Positions 35,067 through 43,308 of a DNA stretch of 64,000 nt are shown one piece after another (within the stretch, counting starts at the first letter, position 1; each line of letters opens with the position of its first letter). The notes below the pieces were generated by a model, which worked only from the letters and a program-made list of their open reading frames with translations, ran no database searches and was not told the DNA's origin. This stretch comes from Pannonibacter sp. SL95 (GTDB taxonomy: Bacteria; Pseudomonadota; Alphaproteobacteria; Rhizobiales; Stappiaceae): positions 1,408,501 through 1,472,500 of the forward strand of contig NZ_JAPPRC010000003.1 in the NCBI RefSeq assembly GCF_026672425.1, in the 5' to 3' direction. Made by a program: the position numbers and the translations under genes.

Positions 35067-35870
35067 TTAACCCGCCCGACGACTGGGGCCTGTAACGCGC
35101 CGGGTCATGCCAGCCTTAGGCTTGTCTGGTGAAGGCAGGAGCTTCGGAAGATACGGAAGCGCACCAGCATCGCGGGTCCGGAAGTAATCTGCCGCATGTT
35201 CCGGAATCCATACTTCATCAAGATATTCACGGAAAAGCGGAAGCACCGCAAAAGGGTATTGCCGCGCCTCACCTTCCCATTCGGGCGTCTTGTGAATGTA
35301 GTAGGAAAAGGCGGTTGAGACCGTTGGGTGTTTCTTCGCCAGCCAATCCGCAAACCGGCGACCAACGCTGCTGTCCGGGCGGATTTCCGTCCCGTTCGGA
35401 GCACGATCCTTGATGATATAACCGGCGTGCTCGAAGCGCCCCCAAAGGTGTACAACAAGTTCGTTGATGACCGAAAAGTGACCCTGCTCCACCCGGTCCC
35501 AATTGTCGTTGTAGCGACGAATGAATGCCGGAACCTTGCCACTGTATCCGCCCGTTTTCCGAATGGACGGAAGAACTTCCGAGGTGATCCATTTTTTGAA
35601 GCGCTTTGCTTCAGGTTTGTTCGACCGAAGGATGACGGAATAAAGTCCGGACTCATTAATGATTGTCGTGCGCTGGCGGCGACCGATGGCATCGGTAATT
35701 CCGAGGGCATCTTTTTCATCATCATCAAGACGAGAGGCCGCATCGCTCGGATTAGCGATTTCCAGCTTCTTGCAAACCTCAGTCAGAACGAACCAAGGTT
35801 CGCCATCCCGGTCGACTACTCGGAACTCTTCGTTTTCGTCATTTTCAAAAACCTGCATCGTGTACTGCAT
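35067..35870 (-). CDS. BRO-family N-terminal protein (phage antirepressor type)
   Basis: Protein of 267 residues. The N-terminal BRO domain includes FRVVDRDGEPWFVLTEVCKKLEI, LDDDEKDALGI and NESGLYSVILRSNKPEAKRFKKWITSEVLPSIRKTGGY, the classical signature. The C-terminal part (about 130-267) is not a known domain. GAAAGG lies upstream of ATG 35870. In prophages and satellites, BRO proteins are antirepressors or regulators; this one may end the replication operon. Confidence 0.85.
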   Translation of the reverse strand: MQYTMQVFENDENEEFRVVDRDGEPWFVLTEVCKKLEIANPSDAASRLDDDEKDALGITDAIGRRQRTTIINESGLYSVILRSNKPEAKRFKKWITSEVLPSIRKTGGYSGKVPAFIRRYNDNWDRVEQGHFSVINELVVHLWGRFEHAGYIIKDRAPNGTEIRPDSSVGRRFADWLAKKHPTVSTAFSYYIHKTPEWEGEARQYPFAVLPLFREYLDEVWIPEHAADYFRTRDAGALPYLPKLLPSPDKPKAGMTRRVTGPSRRAG

Positions 35871-36217
35871 ATGACATAAACCTTTCGTTATGTCTTTATG
35901 CGGCGGCCCGGATTAAATGTTGACAAAACGCATGATACGTACAATATGTCCCAGTGATCCCAGACCAACCGCAAGGTTGTTCAAAATTGGCCCGGTAGGT
36001 GTTGGCGCACCGCCGGGCCGCTGCTTTTGTCACGTTATTCATGCGCGACCTTGGGATTCTGGTGATTTGATCGCTGGATTTCAAGAGGCGATGGCAAAAA
36101 TTCCCTTAGTTCACAGAACGCTGCCAGTACCCCTTCCACTCCCTGCTAACCGGATGAGCCATCGCCAGACCAAGCGCGCGACCTGCCAGCGCGCCGTTGC
36201 TTTCGCGGTGATGGTCC
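35871..36217. other. spacer in element with one possible micro-protein
   Basis: Only a low-confidence small frame (35896-36042) is seen on the minus strand. TTGACA at 35920-35925 might be a promoter element, but no convincing -10 follows at the usual spacing. Confidence 0.35.
35896..36042 (-). CDS. possible Cys/His-rich micro-protein, unknown
   Basis: 48-residue frame from ATG 36042 (AAGG 8 bases upstream) reading MNNVTKAAARRC...PCGWSGITGTYC...FCQHLIRAAA. It ends 25 bp before the BRO gene on the same strand. Four Cys and two His are notable for its length. No family recognised; existence is uncertain. Confidence 0.3.
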   Translation of the reverse strand: MNNVTKAAARRCANTYRANFEQPCGWSGITGTYCTYHAFCQHLIRAAA

Positions 36218-36523
36218 TCAAGCCAAGCGGCATGGTTCGCCTACTGGTGCAGGTAGCGCGCACTGGGCTGCCTCGACATTGGCAAACCATCCAGACGGCT
36301 TAGGGAGCCCGGCAAGCCATGTCCGCAAGGCGTCCGGGCTGGCCTTTGCTTGGTCCGGCACCACGGCCAGGCGCATGACCGCAGCGAACAACGCGGCGTC
36401 GTCTGGTTCTTCGAGAATGGCCGGGATGGCGTCGGGTGTGATGATGATTGCGACGGGCAAGGGCGGCTCCAATTCAAAATGCAATTTACAAGAACACCCT
36501 ATTCCGCCCGCCACGACGATCAA
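36218..36523 (-). CDS. small hypothetical protein of replication operon
   Basis: 101-residue frame whose TTG start overlaps the stop of the primase-helicase (TTGA at 36520-36523), suggesting coupled translation. Middle part PDAIPAILEEPDDAALFAAVMRLAVVPDQAKASPDALRTWLAG looks helical. No domain recognised. A later TTG could be the real start. Confidence 0.5.
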   Translation of the reverse strand: MIVVAGGIGCSCKLHFELEPPLPVAIIITPDAIPAILEEPDDAALFAAVMRLAVVPDQAKASPDALRTWLAGLPKPSGWFANVEAAQCALPAPVGEPCRLA

Positions 36524-38769
36524 AGCCAGTGAATGAGGATCGTCCGGCTGCCAGCCGCTCGACGCTTCTCGACCGCTATGCCCTTTGCCCGCAGGAGCGG
36601 GGCGGCGCGGGCCACGGCATCGCCCAGCGTGTTAGGCTTTAGCGGCAGGAACTTGCCTCCCGTGGCATCTTCCGCGCCAAGCCGGGTCAGAGCAGCAAGC
36701 AGCGCCGTGGCCGTCCCTTCCCATCTTCCGGTAGGGTGTTCTTCTCTCATAAGGCGTTCAATCGCTACGGCCACAGGATCGCCCTCGAACACGGCTTCCG
36801 CCGTCTCGCGCCGATTGGCTTCGTATGCGGCCATAAACTCCCCAGCCGTCCAGCCCAAGCCTGCTTCAGCTGCCGCCATCAGGCGGGCGAAATCGGCCAT
36901 GCGCGGGGCCCGCTGAAGCTTTGTGCTGTCATAGCGCCGGACAGCCGCCGCAACCGCGTCGAGCAACGCGCCGATGATCCCCGGACGAACAGCCTCCCAC
37001 GCCGCCCAGAAATCGTCCTCAGATTGCCGGGCTGTCTCGTCGATGCGAAGCAGGCGCACGGTTAGCGACCGGTCCGCCATGTCCGCCCGCCCCGTCAAGG
37101 ACGGTATGCCGTTGACCAGCACTGGGCGCGATCCGGCAAACCAGAACGGTTCAGCATCGGAGTGAAGCTTTCGGGTCAAAAAGCCACTGCCGGTCGAAAG
37201 GCGACAGACGGAATCGCTGAACCAGTTTTCCACTTTCGACAGATTGTCGAATGACAGGACATGCGACGATATCGCCATCGTGAAGAGATCGCGCTCGTCT
37301 TTCGGCTGTGCCAGCCCGGAGACTGCCGAAGGGTCTACCAAGCCCCGCAGCAGACGCGCCATTGTCGATTTGCCGGAACCCTGTTCACCACCCAGGGCAA
37401 GCACCGGAAACGCACTGCCGCGCCCCCAGAGGGCCGCGACGAGCCAGGCAACGATTAGCCTGAAGTCACCGTCGTCAGCGTTGATGAAACCACGCAGTTC
37501 CTCAATTAAATGCCCGGCTTCCGGCTCCGGCAGGGCGTGCATGGTTTCGCCCCGCAGGAACTTGACCGAAGGACGGGCGACGACTTCCCAGCCGTTGCCA
37601 GTGATCCGGACCGCCCGCCAGGCGTCGTCGCAAAGGTCGAGCCAGCACGCCTCACCGTCCCATGCCGTGCGCAAAAACGTCTTGTGACAAGGGCCTTCCT
37701 CAATTGCCCGCACCTGAAGCACCCGCAACGCATCGGCCAGCATCTGCCCTGCCGGAGCATTCCCGGTCGCGCGGTAGAACTGGCCAGCGGCCCAGCGCGC
37801 AAAGGCGGCGCTGTCGAGCCGCCAATGTTCCAAATGCCCGTTCACTGGCACTGTCGCGAAACCGACTTTTTCCGGCGAATGCCACAGGTCCGCCGCATCC
37901 AGTGACGCAAGGAAGGCATCCCGCTTCGGCGGGTTCTTCCGCTCCCGGCGCTTGCCGCGCCCCCCTGCTTTCGCCGTGTCGGCAAGGCTGTCAGGGGCCG
38001 TCGCGGGAGCCGGTTCCGGCGCTGGGCGCATAGCCGCATCAACTGGCGCAAAATCATTCCCCAGTGGCGCGGGGGCGACTTCTTTAGCGGCGCGGAACAG
38101 GTCGAGAACTTTAGCCGTGTGCCAGCCTTCTTGAGCGGCGTCCGCAGCGTCCCAGCCCTTTGCCACGCCTTGCGGCGGCTCGATCACACGAACGGACACA
38201 GCCCCCGCCGCCAGGGCGAGCCGGGCGACCTCGTCGGCATATGCCCGGCCCGGCGCGTCGGCATCGGGCCAGATGACCACAGCCCGCCCAGCCAAGGGCG
38301 ACCAGTCAGACTTCGCTGCCGCCTTGCCGCCACCGCTTGACGTAGTAGCGACGTGATCCGGCAACAGCGCCGCCGCAGCGTCTGCCGCCTTTTCGCCTTC
38401 AGTTATGATGACGGGCGCGTCCGGGCGCTGGGCGAGCCGGTCGAGGGCGTACAGGGGCCGGTGCTCGGCAATGGCTGTCCATCGCCACCCTTCGCGCCCG
38501 GCGGCATTCCGGCACCAGGTCAAAGGCATGACATCCTTGCCGCCGTCCGGCTTATCGAACCGCGCGACGAGGGCGAGAACCGCGCCCGCAGCATCCCGGT
38601 AAGTCCACCAGGCTGAAGCCTTACCTTTGGTCGGATGCTCCTTCGGCGGCTTCGGTGCGCTGGGCGGCACAGGCAGCACCGGCAGCCAGGCAGGCACCGC
38701 CGCCGGGGCGGCAGGGGGCTGGGCCGGGCTGGCGCTGCCGGAGATCGGGGCAAAAGGGTCAATCGTCAT
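36520..38769 (-). CDS. primase-helicase-like replication protein (Toprim plus ATPase)
   Basis: Replication protein of 749 residues. N-terminal Pro-rich head, then a Toprim-like region (PVIITEGEKAADAAAALL, then VVIWPDADAPGRAYADE), and a C-terminal ATPase with Walker A GGEQGSGKST, SFDNLSKVENWFSDS and NGIPSLTGRADMADRSLTV, typical of phage/satellite primase-helicases. Together with the 38759 gene it forms the primase. It is the core of the element's replication operon and overlaps both neighbours. No origin-binding domain is obvious. Confidence 0.85.
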   Translation of the reverse strand: MTIDPFAPISGSASPAQPPAAPAAVPAWLPVLPVPPSAPKPPKEHPTKGKASAWWTYRDAAGAVLALVARFDKPDGGKDVMPLTWCRNAAGREGWRWTAIAEHRPLYALDRLAQRPDAPVIITEGEKAADAAAALLPDHVATTSSGGGKAAAKSDWSPLAGRAVVIWPDADAPGRAYADEVARLALAAGAVSVRVIEPPQGVAKGWDAADAAQEGWHTAKVLDLFRAAKEVAPAPLGNDFAPVDAAMRPAPEPAPATAPDSLADTAKAGGRGKRRERKNPPKRDAFLASLDAADLWHSPEKVGFATVPVNGHLEHWRLDSAAFARWAAGQFYRATGNAPAGQMLADALRVLQVRAIEEGPCHKTFLRTAWDGEACWLDLCDDAWRAVRITGNGWEVVARPSVKFLRGETMHALPEPEAGHLIEELRGFINADDGDFRLIVAWLVAALWGRGSAFPVLALGGEQGSGKSTMARLLRGLVDPSAVSGLAQPKDERDLFTMAISSHVLSFDNLSKVENWFSDSVCRLSTGSGFLTRKLHSDAEPFWFAGSRPVLVNGIPSLTGRADMADRSLTVRLLRIDETARQSEDDFWAAWEAVRPGIIGALLDAVAAAVRRYDSTKLQRAPRMADFARLMAAAEAGLGWTAGEFMAAYEANRRETAEAVFEGDPVAVAIERLMREEHPTGRWEGTATALLAALTRLGAEDATGGKFLPLKPNTLGDAVARAAPLLRAKGIAVEKRRAAGSRTILIHWL

Positions 38770-39070
38770 ACGCCATAACCCCCAGCATACCGGCCACCTT
38801 TTCCGCCGCCTCGGGCTGCGTCATGTCGAATAAGAACGCCGCCAGCGCGACGAGATCGCGCCCGCCATCCCCCGTGGCGAAGTCCGCCCACTTGCCCGTG
38901 TAGAGGTTTACCTTGAGCGAACCGTGGCGCTTGTCGCCCCGTTTTGGGTTCCGGGCTACCCACTCGACCCCTTCGCGCCGCCCGTCCGGAAGCCAGCGGC
39001 TCACGATCCCCGGCGCGGCCGCCAGCGCCGCGCTTGCCACGCGGTCGAAGTTGATGCGCCGGCGCTTCAT
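38759..39070 (-). CDS. stand-alone primase N-terminal-like protein
   Basis: 103 residues: SRWLPDGRREGVEWVARNPKRGDKRHGSLKVNLYTGKWADFATGDGGRDLVALAAFL, the segment that normally precedes the Toprim domain in phage-type primases. The usual zinc Cys/His ligands are absent. It overlaps the primase-helicase start by 11 bases and the preceding gene by 4 bases. Probably a split-off N-terminal subunit of the same primase. Confidence 0.75.
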   Translation of the reverse strand: MKRRRINFDRVASAALAAAPGIVSRWLPDGRREGVEWVARNPKRGDKRHGSLKVNLYTGKWADFATGDGGRDLVALAAFLFDMTQPEAAEKVAGMLGVMAYDD

Positions 39071-40131
39071 TTTGCGTCCCCCTCGAAAGAGAGAACGGCA
39101 GTGGACATGGCTTCACCCACGCCTTGCGCAAGGCGTCCGCGTTCGTCGCCGGGAAGATCAAGGCCCAGTGCAGTGGTAAGGATGCGCTCCGCCCAGAATC
39201 CTGCTTCGATACCGCTGAGCAAGGTCAGCAACGAAATGACATCGCGACCATGTGCCCGAATTTGGGCTTCCTGCTGCCGGAACCGGCCAACCCAACGGCC
39301 ACCCCTGAGAACTGTGAACCGCACCCCGGCCCGCGCATTTTCATAGAAGAATGCGCTCTCCGAGGCAGCGCCACGCGGGAAGAGGCCAGTCAGCAGAGAC
39401 AACATAAGAGGATGCAGAGAGGCAACCTTGAGGCTCGCCGAGATCGCCCATAGCGTTTCCGGGCGCGAACCGGCAAGAAGCCGCGAATGGCTGCCGTCGA
39501 ACCGGTCGAAGAAATCCCTCAGGGCCGCTCTGCTCAGTCCGGATACTCGGAAGCCAGTAAATGCTTCCAGAGTTTCCGCTGCATAGAGTCCAGCAGACGC
39601 GCCCGACAATGCTGCAAGCAGGCTCAGAAGGTTGCCGCCATGACAAAGTGGTTCGTCCCGGCCCGCCTCAGGCACCCACAGCCATCCGCCGCGTGTCGAA
39701 ACCTCCAACCGGCCCAACCCATCCAGAGGCATCTCGATATGTGCAACGCGCCAGGGCGATGGACTGCGCCGAGCACCCCGCAAGGCCACGTTCAACAGTG
39801 ACCGCATCGCAAGCGGGAATTGCCTTTCAGCAGGGTGTAGCCGCGCCAGCAGGTTCACCGCCGATAGGGGCGCAAAGCTGCGTTGGGCTGCCTTCACAGT
39901 GGCAAACTCTACACCTCGGCGCGGCATCAACCTGTACTGACATGGGCCCATCCTGATTGCATAGGAGCTGCCGCAGTGCGCCTCACGCCAGCCCTCACCA
40001 GCTCCGTGCCGATGGCTGCTGCCACACCAGGGACAAGGGGCAGTCACCTGCCCTTTGCCAACCATGACGGCCTCAAGCTCGACGCCCGAGAAGCCCCCAA
40101 ACCGGGCAAAATCCTCATACTCCGCACTCAT
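39067..40131 (-). CDS. unknown Zn-finger protein with internal repeat, replication operon
   Basis: 354 residues, no family recognised. A zinc-knuckle-like N-terminus (APCPWCGSSHRHG then AHCGSS) at about 31-56. Two copies of one module follow: about 140-192 (RGGWLWVPEAGR...HGGNLLSLLAALSGASAG) and about 272-323 (RGGRWVGRFRQQ...HGRDVISLLTLLSGIEAG). It overlaps AlpA-like and primase genes by 4 bases on each side (ATGA), so it belongs to the replication operon. Perhaps a primase partner or DNA-binding protein. Confidence 0.7.
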   Translation of the reverse strand: MSAEYEDFARFGGFSGVELEAVMVGKGQVTAPCPWCGSSHRHGAGEGWREAHCGSSYAIRMGPCQYRLMPRRGVEFATVKAAQRSFAPLSAVNLLARLHPAERQFPLAMRSLLNVALRGARRSPSPWRVAHIEMPLDGLGRLEVSTRGGWLWVPEAGRDEPLCHGGNLLSLLAALSGASAGLYAAETLEAFTGFRVSGLSRAALRDFFDRFDGSHSRLLAGSRPETLWAISASLKVASLHPLMLSLLTGLFPRGAASESAFFYENARAGVRFTVLRGGRWVGRFRQQEAQIRAHGRDVISLLTLLSGIEAGFWAERILTTALGLDLPGDERGRLAQGVGEAMSTAVLSFEGDAK

Positions 40132-40361
40132 GCCCGCACCTCAAGGCGCTGGGCGTCTGCGGCTGTCGTCGATGCAAAAGTCTGAGATGCAGTGAAATCA
40201 AGCAGAGCCGCCCGGCGATACCGGACCAGCCGCCCGACCTTGACGAAGGCCGGGCCAGCACCACGCACGCGCCAAGCCTGCAATGCACGATGACTGATCT
40301 TGAGAAAATCTGCCGCCTCGCGTTCGGTCAGCAAGGCCTCAGGGTCAAATCGCTGTTCCAT
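40128..40361 (-). CDS. AlpA-like helix-turn-helix regulator
   Basis: 77 residues: LLTEREAADFLKISHRALQAWRVRGAGPAFVKVGRLVRYRRAALLDF, a MerR/excisionase-type winged helix of the AlpA/DUF family used as directionality or transcription factor in satellites. First gene of the minus-strand replication operon; its stop overlaps the next ATG. Confidence 0.88.
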   Translation of the reverse strand: MEQRFDPEALLTEREAADFLKISHRALQAWRVRGAGPAFVKVGRLVRYRRAALLDFTASQTFASTTAADAQRLEVRA

Positions 40362-40490
40362 GGAACCTTCATCCGTATCCAGCGACAGCCGCCCAATTGC
40401 GACCGCGCACGATGAAGGTGGAGGCCCCGCACCATCAGGGCACCCTCTTTAGTGCCGGAAGTCTGACCTCACTTTACCGGGTGCGTGCGC

Positions 40491-41612
40491 CTAAAGATCG
40501 GGAAGCAGTTCGTCTCTCAGGGCATCATGCAGCCAGGCCAAAACGCCATTCTCATAGACGCTACATGTATCTCCAGGTTCGAAGTAGCCTATTCCTCTCA
40601 ATATATCTGGCGCATCCTTGAACATACTTGCCACAAAATTCATTAAATGCTTCACGTCCGAATTATCGTTTGACGTATTGGCTCTTTGTCTTTCAGGAAA
40701 CTCAAGCGAGTGGCCCCAATTCGACCAAAAAACACTTTCCGCTAAAGACATAAAGTCATGGAAGCCGCCGCCATCCGTTTCGGTCGGGCGCGTTTCAGTC
40801 AAGACATAGTAGATTGAGCCCGCATAAACGGCGAAGGCTTTGCGCCTGACTGCTGACGGTCGCCCTTTTGGATTGATGAGCGACCGCCACTCCGACGCGG
40901 ATAGCAATAGAACACTCATAAATCTCCTAACTTCACTAATTTTACTTAAATCAAATGCTCCATATATCCCGCCCTCCACAATTCCATGCATAAATTTATT
41001 TGATCCTTCCGCGTACATATGCCTTTGCGAATGCGCTAAAACGGAAATATTACTTTCTGAGAAAATTCTATATAGAGCGCTCAAGCTTTCAAGCGAACTA
41101 TCCGCGTGCGCAATGATGCCATCGAGATTTTGGGCAAGTAACTTTAGATCCGACAATCTGTAATCCATATAAACCGCGTCAACAAATCGTTGCGAAACAA
41201 ATATGGCCCAGCGCATCCACCAGTATGCACAATCAACACCGAGGGCAATCAGTCGCTCACGTAAGCTTTTCCCACCCTCAGCAAGCCGTTGCTCTAACCA
41301 GTCATCCAGTTCAATTCGCGGAATAGGCGCGGAAGGCTTCACGTAGGGCTTCCAGGTATTCGGCTTCGGGAAGTAGTAATAGTGCTCATTACCGGGGCCA
41401 TTGAAGAATATAGCATCCCCATATAACCGCTTCCATAGATGGAGCGATCTGAACTCTTCGGAGTACTGAAGCTCAGGTGTTCTTCCGGATTCTGAGCAAG
41501 CAAGATAGACGTCTTGCCGCCCTGCCTTCCATGCTTCCAGCCTTTCTTTTGTCGCCTCTTCACATGTGGGATCGCTGAAGTCTCGTCTTAGATCCTGAAA
41601 TGACGCAGCCAT
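40491..41612 (-). CDS. unknown 373-residue cargo gene of the element
   Basis: No family recognised. ATG 41612 (MAASFQDLRRDF; GAAAGGG upstream) is preferred over 41654. Rich in Trp/Tyr/Phe (DCAYWWMRWAIFVSQ), with an alpha-helical C-terminal half; no signal peptide, no clear catalytic triad. The gene is visibly less GC-rich than neighbours, a sign of recent transfer. It sits alone between the AlpA-like and XRE genes, where phage satellites often carry variable anti-phage cargo; that role is only a hypothesis. Confidence 0.6.
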   Translation of the reverse strand: MAASFQDLRRDFSDPTCEEATKERLEAWKAGRQDVYLACSESGRTPELQYSEEFRSLHLWKRLYGDAIFFNGPGNEHYYYFPKPNTWKPYVKPSAPIPRIELDDWLEQRLAEGGKSLRERLIALGVDCAYWWMRWAIFVSQRFVDAVYMDYRLSDLKLLAQNLDGIIAHADSSLESLSALYRIFSESNISVLAHSQRHMYAEGSNKFMHGIVEGGIYGAFDLSKISEVRRFMSVLLLSASEWRSLINPKGRPSAVRRKAFAVYAGSIYYVLTETRPTETDGGGFHDFMSLAESVFWSNWGHSLEFPERQRANTSNDNSDVKHLMNFVASMFKDAPDILRGIGYFEPGDTCSVYENGVLAWLHDALRDELLPDL

Positions 41613-41665
41613 ATTGCGACCCTTTCGCATATCAACCATGTGGAACAGCGCCACAGCCGCACCAG

Positions 41666-41719
41666 GTCAACCCCGTCAACCGTCAACCGGTGGCGTCAAC
41701 CCCGTCAACCGCGTCAACC
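41666..41719. repeat. GTCAACC iteron-like cluster (six copies)
   Basis: GTCAACC at 41666, 41675, 41682, 41695, 41704 and 41713, spaced 7-13 bp, in one orientation, between the unknown cargo gene and the XRE gene. Iteron-like; possible origin or regulator site of the element. Confidence 0.6.
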
Positions 41720-41832
41720 CAACATTTTAGGCGGGGTGTCTGGCCCTTTTTCGGGGTCTTTCCGCCCGTGGCGCGGGTTTGCGGCCAAACGGTCCCTAAA
41801 GGTGGGGGGGGTGGCGTCGGCAGGGCAGCCCA

Positions 41833-42081
41833 TCACCCCTCGACCGCATCCCGCCGCAGGCGCACCCCAACACCGCCGGAGGCGTCGGCGGCCAGGAACT
41901 CGACGCCTGCGGCTTCGAAGGCCCGTTTCACGGCCTCGACGTTTGCCGCCGTACTCCGGTCAATACCAAGCGTTTCCATCCGCTTGATCGTCGGAAGGGA
42001 AAGCGCCGTGCGCGCGGCGAGGTCACCTTGTGATAGCCCAAGCAGGGCGCGGGCGGCTCGCATCTGTGCTTCGTTAAACAT
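41833..42081 (-). CDS. XRE-family helix-turn-helix regulator
   Basis: 82 residues from ATG 42081 (AAGGATC upstream). ALLGLSQGDLAARTALSLPTIKRMETL is the HTH, and AVKRAFEAAGVEFL the family's C-terminal helix. Divergent from the 42176 gene, so it probably controls both, like a lysogeny switch. Confidence 0.9.
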   Translation of the reverse strand: MFNEAQMRAARALLGLSQGDLAARTALSLPTIKRMETLGIDRSTAANVEAVKRAFEAAGVEFLAADASGGVGVRLRRDAVEG

Positions 42082-42097
42082 TTTTGATCCTTTATGT

Positions 42098-42107
42098 ATC
42101 ATATGAT
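42098..42107. promoter_or_regulatory. palindromic operator candidate between XRE gene and 42176 gene
   Basis: ATCATATGAT, a perfect 10-bp palindrome in the 94-bp divergent space, with a related half-site ATGATAC further right. Likely regulator binding site. Confidence 0.45.
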
Positions 42108-42175
42108 CCTAAATGATTGACACCATCAGGGACAAATGATACCAAAAGGATAACAAAACTAGCGAGGCCGTCGAT

Positions 42176-42523
42176 ATGAATTTCAACCGCTCCACCATCT
42201 TCCGCCAAGCATGGGCCAACGCTCGGACCATCCATGCGAACTTCCGCCGCAACGAGCGCCTGTTCGGCCCCGCGCCGTCCTTGCGGTCCTGTTTCAGCAA
42301 GGCGCTGCGGGAAGCATGGGCAACGGCCAAGGCCGAAGCTGCCGCCGCGCAGGCCACACAGGCAGCCCGCACCGCCGCCGCAGCCCTGCCGCCGGTCGAG
42401 CGCACGCGCCTTGCCGCCGCCGCACAGGACGCCTTGGCCCGTCTCGTTTTTTCAGACGCGCCCATGGCAGCGATCGCCAGCCGCCGGGATGCCCTCAACG
42501 CCCAGCTTGCAGCCTTCAGCTGA
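42176..42523 (+). CDS. small hypothetical protein
   Basis: 115 residues: MNFNRSTIFRQAWANARTIHANFRRN then an Ala-rich helical tail (EAAAAQATQAARTAAAALPP). No family recognised; similar short genes are common in Rhizobiales islands. First of three plus-strand small genes divergent from XRE. Confidence 0.6.
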   Translation: MNFNRSTIFRQAWANARTIHANFRRNERLFGPAPSLRSCFSKALREAWATAKAEAAAAQATQAARTAAAALPPVERTRLAAAAQDALARLVFSDAPMAAIASRRDALNAQLAAFS

Positions 42524-42538
42524 CCGGAGATCGAACCC

Positions 42539-42976
42539 ATGCAGATGCAAAACACTTGCCCCGTGACGGTCCTTGGCATTGAAGCTGGCACACTCAGCGC
42601 TCTTTACGATCAACTCGACGAGGCCGGACGGCTCGCCCAGCCCAAAGCCCGCGACGGTGCCGCCGGGCTGATTGATGCGATTGCCGCAATCGAACACCTC
42701 GCCTCCCATCGCATTCCTGAAAGCTTTTCCGGGGCTTATTTCAAAGTCTTATTGATCGTCACGGACCTGAACGACTTGACGAATTGGGCAGACAGGACAG
42801 GCCCGGTGCGGGCGGACCTTGAGCGCCGCCTGAAGCGCAACATCCGCCACTTGCTCGACTTCCTCAGGCCCCATGCCGGGCCCGAGGTTGCCCTGTTCGA
42901 CCGCGACGAAGAGCACATCCAGCGCCATGCGCAGAGCCCGGACGAAATGCGCAAGCTGCTGGTAACGGCCAAATGA
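42539..42976 (+). CDS. small hypothetical protein
   Basis: 145 residues, no domain recognised. Start ATG 42539 (CCGGAGATC upstream). Mostly helical by composition, with IAAIEHLASHRIPESFSGAYFKVLLIVTDLNDL. It lies 15 bp after the preceding gene, and its stop overlaps the next frame. Confidence 0.6.
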   Translation: MQMQNTCPVTVLGIEAGTLSALYDQLDEAGRLAQPKARDGAAGLIDAIAAIEHLASHRIPESFSGAYFKVLLIVTDLNDLTNWADRTGPVRADLERRLKRNIRHLLDFLRPHAGPEVALFDRDEEHIQRHAQSPDEMRKLLVTAK

Positions 42977-42987
42977 AGGATCGCGCG

Positions 42988-43287
42988 ATGACACAGCCCA
43001 GCCTCTCGGAGATGATCGCGGCTTATCGTGCCGGTGCAGAGGCTTTCCAAAACCTCCCGCCGCACGCAATTGACGAAGCGGAAAACCCGGAAGCGCTGAT
43101 TGCTTCCACATATGGCAAACCATACGAAGTTCTCGAAAACTGGACCGCCGCCGCCGCAACACCACGCGAAGCCGTCGAAGCCCTGCGGCTGGCGCTGGAA
43201 TTTGCACAGGCGGACGGCTGCGGCCCCGCGCCGTTAGCGCTCATGGCGGCAGCACTGGGCTTCCTTGAGAGAACCTGCGCGCCTTGA
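42988..43287 (+). CDS. small hypothetical protein
   Basis: 99 residues from ATG 42988, which has AAGGA at 42976-42980; ATG 42973 would overlap the previous stop as ATGA. Sequence MTQPSLSEMIAAYRAGAEAFQN, helical and acidic. No family recognised. Last gene before the integrase, which is convergent. Confidence 0.6.
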   Translation: MTQPSLSEMIAAYRAGAEAFQNLPPHAIDEAENPEALIASTYGKPYEVLENWTAAAATPREAVEALRLALEFAQADGCGPAPLALMAAALGFLERTCAP

Positions 43288-43308
43288 GCCGTCCCACCTG
43301 AAGCCCTG

